Below, in pieces: positions 1 to 3,865 of a DNA stretch of 6,180 nucleotides; position 1 is the first letter of the stretch; the number at the start of each line of letters is the position of its first letter. The position numbers were made by a program, and so were the translations under genes. The notes beneath the pieces were generated by a model. It was not told the DNA's origin. It made no database searches and saw nothing but the letters and a program-made list of their open reading frames with translations. The stretch is taken from contig JAJUJY010000219.1 in assembly GCA_029265085.1 (NCBI GenBank), forward strand, positions 1 through 6,180, given 5' to 3'. This DNA is from Chloroflexota bacterium (GTDB lineage Bacteria; Chloroflexota; Anaerolineae; Anaerolineales; Anaerolineaceae).

Positions 1-888
1 AGAGGGGCATTGATTACCGCTAAACAGGCTATGTTCTACAAGATTATATTCCCCGTTAAAACTTGGTCCAGAGACAAAAAGGCCACCTCCCTGATACGAG
101 GCCGCATTGCTACTGAATGTGCTATTCCGAATGGTGAAAGTCCAGGTTGTCTCTGGGTTTGGAAATGTGAACCCAATATGGCAAATTGCCCCCCCACGAG
201 CCGCCACATTACTCACAAAAGTAGAATTTTCTACAATCAATTCACCACTGTTATTGATCGCCCCACCACAACCATTCACACTATTGTTATTATTAAAGGT
301 ACTGTTTGTAATCGTTAGAAACGAATCGTTGTTTTCAATTGCTCCACCACCGCTCCGATAATCATTGATATCTCCGATATTATGATTATCCATCATCAAC
401 ACATTGTTCATGTTAAGGGTGGCTCTCTGAAGCATGGTGATACCATTGGAATCGCTGATGGTGATGTTATCAATGTTCATCGTACCGTAGGCCAGGTTGA
501 TCGCCTGATAATTCTCTGTCCCCGTGCCTTTGATAATTGCTCTTTCCCCACTACGATTATTGGTGTACAAATTGATTGTTTCCGTGCTAAGCATAGACGC
601 AGGACTGGCTTCCAAATAGGAACTAATCGTATAGGTAATGCCATTATCCAACATAATATCATTATCACCTGCGCAAGCTTTGGCCTCCTCAAATGCAGCA
701 CGTAGAGAACAAAACGTCGAAGTGCCAGTCATCACGCATTTACAATCCCCCGGGTTATTGTCACCCAAATCGCTTGTGGTGTTGACATCAAATATCGGAA
801 TTCCTCTGTCCGGCTCAGCCAGAGCGGTGGATATTGGGCTGACTGCCAGGGAAACAATGAGAATAACCAACCAAATTAATTTGCGCAT
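1..888 (-). CDS. Secreted CSLREA-domain, right-handed beta-helix-like protein (partial, C-terminus beyond left edge)
   Basis: I translated this frame by hand: 296 codons are open from the ATG at 888-886 to base 1 with no stop, so the protein continues outside the window. Residues 1-24 form a signal peptide (MRK, a hydrophobic run to about residue 18, then a likely cleavage after ALA at 22-24), so the product is exported. Residues 60-69 read CSLRAAFEEA, followed by a Cys at 72 and GDNDI; this is the N-terminal CSLREA-type motif, with further Cys at 49 and 51. From about residue 130 the chain is rich in Asn, Gly and Ser. It carries three NSTF motifs (195-198, 221-224, 255-258) alternating with GGAI/GGGL turns, the pattern of Pmp-like parallel beta-helix surface proteins. 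The start is supported by a strong AAGGAGG. Function and ligand are unknown; adhesion or surface display is the usual guess for this architecture. It is the last visible gene of the minus-strand set, 109 bp after the small gene. Confidence 0.88.
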   Translation of the reverse strand, partial: MRKLIWLVILIVSLAVSPISTALAEPDRGIPIFDVNTTSDLGDNNPGDCKCVMTGTSTFCSLRAAFEEAKACAGDNDIMLDNGITYTISSYLEASPASMLSTETINLYTNNRSGERAIIKGTGTENYQAINLAYGTMNIDNITISDSNGITMLQRATLNMNNVLMMDNHNIGDINDYRSGGGAIENNDSFLTITNSTFNNNNSVNGCGGAINNSGELIVENSTFVSNVAARGGAICHIGFTFPNPETTWTFTIRNSTFSSNAASYQGGGLFVSGPSFNGEYNLVEHSLFSGNQCPS

Positions 889-892
889 GACG

Positions 893-899
893 CCTCCTT
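893..899 (-). promoter_or_regulatory. Ribosome binding site of the CSLREA-type protein
   Basis: Read on the minus strand this is AAGGAGG followed by CGTC and the ATG. It is a near-perfect Shine-Dalgarno with a slightly short spacer of 4 bases, and it fixes the start at 888. Confidence 0.8.
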
Positions 900-936
900 G
901 TATATCATCACGAAACGAGCAAATGAATTAAGCGGA

Positions 937-965
937 AGGATGAAAAATAATAGTTTATTCATCCT
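937..965 (-). repeat. 8-bp perfect inverted repeat between the small gene and the CSLREA-type gene
   Basis: AGGATGAA at 937-944 is matched by TTCATCCT at 958-965, with a 13-base A/T-only-but-one loop. It can form a stem-loop in the minus-strand transcript about 50 bases upstream of the CSLREA-type start. No U-run follows the stem on the minus strand, so it is not a convincing intrinsic terminator. Alternatives are an operator, a transcript-stability hairpin, or chance. Confidence 0.4.
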
Positions 966-972
966 GAATCAA
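944..972 (-). promoter_or_regulatory. Candidate sigma70-type promoter for the CSLREA-type gene
   Basis: On the minus strand TTGATT (972-967) and TATTTT (949-944) are separated by 17 bases, and the ATG at 888 lies about 55 bases downstream. The -10 is a weak match and overlaps the inverted repeat at 937-965. The 109-bp gap leaves room for a separate promoter, but read-through from the upstream genes is equally possible. This is pattern matching only. Confidence 0.25.
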
Positions 973-997
973 GCTCAATAATCCAAACAGATTGATT

Positions 998-1210
998 TCA
1001 ATCATCGTGTGCTTTTGGTAAATCGGGATCAGGAAAACCAACTTTATCAACGGCAGCCTGGTTTTTGATGTAATGCCACAATTCTTCTAAACTCTTAAAG
1101 TGGATAATCCGGCGTGTATGCGGGTCTTCCAACGAGGCCAACCAGATCGGATGACCCCGTTCATCGCTTTGCCATATACGCAGGAGATAAGAATGATAGG
1201 ACTTATTCAT
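998..1210 (-). CDS. Small conserved-looking protein of unknown function, 70 aa
   Basis: The frame ends in TGA at 1000-998. I chose the ATG at 1210, giving MNKSYHSYLLRIWQ and 70 residues; the frame stays open upstream to a TTG at 1231 (77 residues), but that adds KYVKPP with no better signal. Neither start has a recognisable Shine-Dalgarno. The core holds YLLRIWQ (8-14), then PIWLASLEDP (21-30), then IHFKSLEELWHYI (35-47), and ends in an acidic PDPDLP...HDD tail. There is no signal peptide and no membrane segment, so it should be cytoplasmic. The phrasing 'YLLRxW...W.ASLEDP.T...F.SLE.L..Y' matches, from memory, a recurrent unnamed family of small Chloroflexota proteins often found near BTAD/TPR regulators; I cannot verify that here. 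It sits 45 bp after the propeller gene on the same strand, which fits cotranscription. No function is assigned. Confidence 0.7.
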   Translation of the reverse strand: MNKSYHSYLLRIWQSDERGHPIWLASLEDPHTRRIIHFKSLEELWHYIKNQAAVDKVGFPDPDLPKAHDD

Positions 1211-1255
1211 AGGTGGTTTGACATATTTCAAATTAACCGGGGCTGTTCAGCCGAA

Positions 1256-3742
1256 TCATCGCAACACAGCCGGGAGAAATACGTTAAATCCATTTTCTTG
1301 TGGAGTGAATGATTCTTCTGCGCCAAAGATTTCACCTGCTGTTGTGACCAACACAACCCGGTAGTAAATCGTCTGACCGATGGAAAGGCCATTAAGCGTT
1401 GCAGAAACCTGCACCACGCCCGCCTGGCCAAGCGGGTCTGGTGAGCCAGGCACAAGGTTAGGATAGGTGCCGCTAGACAAACCCCATTCAAAACGGAACT
1501 GGTCCGCAGGATTAAGGGTTAGCACATTACCATTCAAGCGGGCAGACGCAGCCGTAATCTGATCTGCTGGTAGGGTAGTTGCACAGACAACATCGAGGCG
1601 TGCCAGGTGGGTTTGTGGTTCATTTTCAACAAAATCGGGATTCCCACCCAGGTAAAGGTGATTGCCATGAGGCAGTATTGTGTAGACGGCATCGTAAAGC
1701 GCAGGAGACCAGGAAAGCAAACTACCTGTTGGCTGAGTGGTATCGAGCGCAGCCAGGTAAGCTTGCTGCATACTATTGATGGTCTGGAAATAACCGCCGA
1801 CAAAAAGAACATCACCGCTCAGCGCAAGGGCATAGACATCATCCTCCAAAATCGGATTCCAGGCGGTAGCCAATCCGGTAGTTTTATCTAGCTCAGCCAG
1901 GTATTCACGCGTTTGGCCGCCAATGAGCTCGAAATCACCGCCAACATACACCGTATCCTCGCCGACAGCCAGATCAGAAACCGAATAATCTGCGCCGGGG
2001 TTCCAACCTGTGAGCGCACCGTTCGTCAGGTCAAAAGCAGCCAGGCGCTGGCGTGAAGTACCACCACCCGCAGAGGTAAAATTACCGCCTGCATAGAGTG
2101 TGTTACTATCCATTTCCAGGGTGGTGACACTGCCACCTGCCAACGCTGGATTCCAGGTGGTGGCGTTATTTGAATCGACAGTGGTATCTAATGCAGCCAG
2201 GTATGAACGGCTGGCGCCGCCAATTGTAGTAAAGTTACCTCCCGCATACAGTGTCGTACCATTGAGTTCAATATCCAGCACGCTCAGGTTGGCATTGGGA
2301 TTCCAGGCCGTGGCTAAACCAGTAGCTCGGTCGAGGGCCGCCAATTTATTGCGCGACTGTTCGCCGATGTTCCCAAAATTGCCAGCAGCATAAACCAGTG
2401 TATCCGTAACAACCAGATCATAGACTGGCAGGTTGGCATTAGGATCCCAATCGGTAAGCTCTCCTGTGCTCAAGTCGATCGCAGCAATACGGTTGCGAAT
2501 TTTCATATTGATACTGCTAAACCAACCGCCAACAGCCACACGATCAGTGCTTGCAGCCACAGCCAGGATGTTACTATCAGGATACGGATCCCACTCTTTT
2601 ACCATACCAGTGTTTAGGGTGGTATCAAGCGCAGCCAGATAGCGGTGGACACCCCCGCCAATCATGTCAAAACGGCCGCCAGCATAAAGCATATCACCCA
2701 TCAGTGCCATGGACTCAACCCAGTCGTTGGCGTTTGGGTTCCAAAGAGTTGCGTTATTGGTATCCAGTGAAGTATCCAGGGCCGCAATACGGTTACGGGT
2801 CTGACCGCCAATGGTTGTGAACCGCCCGCCAGCGTAGATCGTTCCGGCGCCGCAGACCAGGGCATTTACTTGCCCATTCGCTGAAGGGTCCCAGGCAGTA
2901 ACGGATCCGCTGACTGCATCCACACTGGCAAGGTTGGCACGCGGCTGCCCTCCCACGCCGGTGAAGGCCCCTCCGATATACATTCTGTCACCGCATAATG
3001 AAAGCGAATAAACAATGTACACGGTACTGCCGCTGACGCCAGGGTTCCAGCTTAGCACGCTGCCAGAGGCTATATCCAGCGCAGCCACCCGGCTGCGGAC
3101 CTGTCCGCCAATCACCCCAAACGCACCCCCGGCATAAACTGTTCCGCCGCTAACAGCCAACGCATAGACGTAATTGGAAGCCCCTGGATTCCAGGAGGTA
3201 ACCTCGCCGCTGGCTGCATCAACAGCAGCAATATTACTGCGCGGCAAACCGCCCAGGCTGCTGAATGAACCACCAACAAAAACAGTCCCGCCGCTCACCG
3301 CCAGCGCATAAACAGATCCAAACTGACTTATATCGACTTTCCAATCCGGATCCAGGCTGCCATCGGACAGAATATGCGCCAGGCCATGACGCTGCTGCCC
3401 GCCAACCTGGGTAAAAACACCACCCAGGTACCAGCCGCCGCTGCCATCGGGAGCAATCGCGCGCACTGGGCCTGATCCAACTCGCGGCATATTCAGATCA
3501 ACCTCTGCGCTGACCGGATCCAGATCGGCAAACGGGCCGGTGGGTGGACCAATACGAGTGAAATCGCCGCCAATGTAAAGGGTGTTGTTTGCAATGGCTA
3601 TTGCATGGACAACATCATTGGGAACCCATAAAAGGGGTTGGGTCACATAATTACTGGCTGAGACCGGCAGGTTCGTACCCGCAAACAAGCTCAGGATGAT
3701 CATTACAACAAGGGACCGATGCAACATACTGCGATTGGACAT
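1256..3742 (-). CDS. Secreted delta-60/DUF5122-like beta-propeller repeat protein with Fn3-like domain and FLPAVLR C-terminal tail, 828 aa
   Basis: The ATG at 3742-3740 (MSNRSMLHRS) is preceded by GGAGG with a 7-base spacer. A longer reading from a TTG at 3766 would place the ribosome binding site inside the gene, so I reject it. Residues 1-30 are a signal peptide, with probable cleavage near VSAS (27-30). Residues 44-721 hold about 14 units beginning near residues 44, 93, 144, 192, 244, 292, 342, 392, 440, 488, 539, 588, 636 and 686. The consensus is V-ALA-SGGTVYAGG-F--IGGQ-R--LAALD--TG----WNP. This matches the delta-60/DUF5122 beta-propeller type, where each unit is a blade; 14 units would suit two seven-bladed propellers (inference). 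Residues about 723-814 resemble a fibronectin-III domain (ARLNGNV, FEWGLSSGTYPN, TIYYRVV, then GAEESFTP). The chain ends FNVFLPAVLR, a tail I associate with exported Chloroflexota proteins. No catalytic residues are apparent; a binding or surface role is likely. It is first in the minus-strand set and divergent from the regulator. Confidence 0.93.
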   Translation of the reverse strand: MSNRSMLHRSLVVMIILSLFAGTNLPVSASNYVTQPLLWVPNDVVHAIAIANNTLYIGGDFTRIGPPTGPFADLDPVSAEVDLNMPRVGSGPVRAIAPDGSGGWYLGGVFTQVGGQQRHGLAHILSDGSLDPDWKVDISQFGSVYALAVSGGTVFVGGSFSSLGGLPRSNIAAVDAASGEVTSWNPGASNYVYALAVSGGTVYAGGAFGVIGGQVRSRVAALDIASGSVLSWNPGVSGSTVYIVYSLSLCGDRMYIGGAFTGVGGQPRANLASVDAVSGSVTAWDPSANGQVNALVCGAGTIYAGGRFTTIGGQTRNRIAALDTSLDTNNATLWNPNANDWVESMALMGDMLYAGGRFDMIGGGVHRYLAALDTTLNTGMVKEWDPYPDSNILAVAASTDRVAVGGWFSSINMKIRNRIAAIDLSTGELTDWDPNANLPVYDLVVTDTLVYAAGNFGNIGEQSRNKLAALDRATGLATAWNPNANLSVLDIELNGTTLYAGGNFTTIGGASRSYLAALDTTVDSNNATTWNPALAGGSVTTLEMDSNTLYAGGNFTSAGGGTSRQRLAAFDLTNGALTGWNPGADYSVSDLAVGEDTVYVGGDFELIGGQTREYLAELDKTTGLATAWNPILEDDVYALALSGDVLFVGGYFQTINSMQQAYLAALDTTQPTGSLLSWSPALYDAVYTILPHGNHLYLGGNPDFVENEPQTHLARLDVVCATTLPADQITAASARLNGNVLTLNPADQFRFEWGLSSGTYPNLVPGSPDPLGQAGVVQVSATLNGLSIGQTIYYRVVLVTTAGEIFGAEESFTPQENGFNVFLPAVLR
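1580..3613 (-). repeat. Region encoding about 14 tandem beta-propeller blade repeats (period about 144-156 bp)
   Basis: The protein-level repeat period is 48-52 residues, and the last unit (686-721) is short and degenerate. Units 6, 7, 10 and 13 carry a 2-3 residue insertion after LDT; in units 6 and 10 it reads NNAT before W-NP. At DNA level the copies have drifted. For example, units 9 and 12 both encode GLATAWNP, but 2298-2320 and 1854-1876 differ at 4 of 23 bases, all synonymous. The array is therefore old and kept by selection on the protein rather than freshly duplicated. Confidence 0.85.
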
Positions 3743-3749
3743 TTGATTT

Positions 3750-3754
3750 CCTCC
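3750..3754 (-). promoter_or_regulatory. Ribosome binding site of the propeller protein
   Basis: On the minus strand GGAGG is followed by AAATCAA and ATG, a 7-base spacer. This decides the start at 3742 over the upstream TTG at 3766. Confidence 0.85.
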
Positions 3755-3768
3755 AAACAGTTCCAAAC
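3752..3768 (-). repeat. Heptamer direct repeat in the propeller gene leader
   Basis: TCCAAAC occurs at 3752-3758 and 3762-3768, exactly 10 bp apart (GTTTGGA twice on the minus strand). The downstream copy on the minus strand merges with the ribosome binding site. The extended form TCCAAACAG (3752-3760) also occurs at 982-990, upstream of the CSLREA-type gene. It could be a protein site or chance in A/T-rich leader DNA. Confidence 0.35.
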
Positions 3769-3805
3769 CAAAACGGGCAGGTCATGTTCAGAGTTTATGA
3801 AATTC

Positions 3806-3827
3806 GCGTCAGAAAATCGTCACAAAA
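3806..3827 (+). promoter_or_regulatory. Tandem 11-mer direct repeat, candidate BTAD/SARP-type operator
   Basis: GCGTCAGAAAA (3806-3816) is followed directly by TCGTCACAAAA (3817-3827); 9 of 11 positions agree, and the shared CGTCA cores are 11 bp apart. Regulators of the SARP/AfsR type are known to bind direct repeats with 11-bp periodicity near the -35 element. The second copy overlaps the -35-like GTCACA of the regulator's promoter. Assignment to this regulator is inference. Confidence 0.4.
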
Positions 3828-3848
3828 AAGAAAACCACCCTCTATAAT
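3819..3848 (+). promoter_or_regulatory. Candidate sigma70-type promoter of the BTAD-STAND regulator gene
   Basis: A perfect TATAAT (3843-3848) lies 18 bases after GTCACA (3819-3824), which matches TTGACA at four of six positions. Transcription would begin around 3854-3857, leaving a leader of only about 10 bases that still includes the ribosome binding site. A weak -35 beside direct repeats is what an activator-dependent promoter looks like. Confidence 0.45.
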
Positions 3849-3860
3849 TATCTTGAGGGT
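3837..3860 (+). repeat. Inverted repeat bracketing the -10 box and including the ribosome binding site
   Basis: ACCCTC (3837-3842) pairs with GAGGGT (3855-3860) across a 12-base centre that contains the TATAAT and the palindrome ATAATTAT (3844-3851). GAGGGT sits 5 bases before the ATG at 3866 and is the only Shine-Dalgarno candidate for the regulator. As DNA it could be an operator over the -10; as RNA, only if transcription starts further upstream, it would hide the ribosome binding site. Confidence 0.4.
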
Positions 3861-3865
3861 ACATC

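Larger units (their letters stand above)
3743..3865. promoter_or_regulatory. Divergent intergenic region between the propeller gene and the BTAD-STAND regulator gene
   Basis: This 123-bp A/T-rich gap separates the start codons at 3742 (minus) and 3866 (plus) and must hold the promoters of both unless one is leaderless or distant. Toward the plus gene there is a TATAAT at 3843-3848. Toward the minus gene the best pair I see is TTGTGA (3825-3820) with TCATAA (3800-3795), a 19-base spacer, which is weak. Several short repeats listed separately fall within it. Confidence 0.7.

Noticed and set aside
10..931. Several plus-strand and one minus-strand open frames of 74-107 codons in the left part
   Set aside because: All overlap the continuous minus-strand CSLREA-type frame, which has a signal peptide, a strong ribosome binding site and family motifs; the others lack any domain logic.
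990..1003. Palindrome GATTGA-TT-TCAATC across the stop of the small gene as an intrinsic terminator
   Set aside because: The stem is only 6 bp and A/T-rich with a 2-base centre, and no U-run follows on the minus strand.
1240..1253. Small hairpin GGCT-GTTC-AGCC between the propeller gene and the small gene as a terminator
   Set aside because: The stem is four base pairs with no U-run; too weak to call, and cotranscription remains the simpler reading.
1580..3613. The repeat array as a CRISPR or satellite
   Set aside because: The period is about 150 bp, the DNA copies are diverged at synonymous sites, and the frame is open throughout; it is a protein repeat.
3743..3766. An N-terminal extension of the propeller protein from a TTG at 3766
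   Set aside because: It would put the GGAGG ribosome binding site inside the gene and add eight residues before a normal signal peptide; the ATG at 3742 is better placed.
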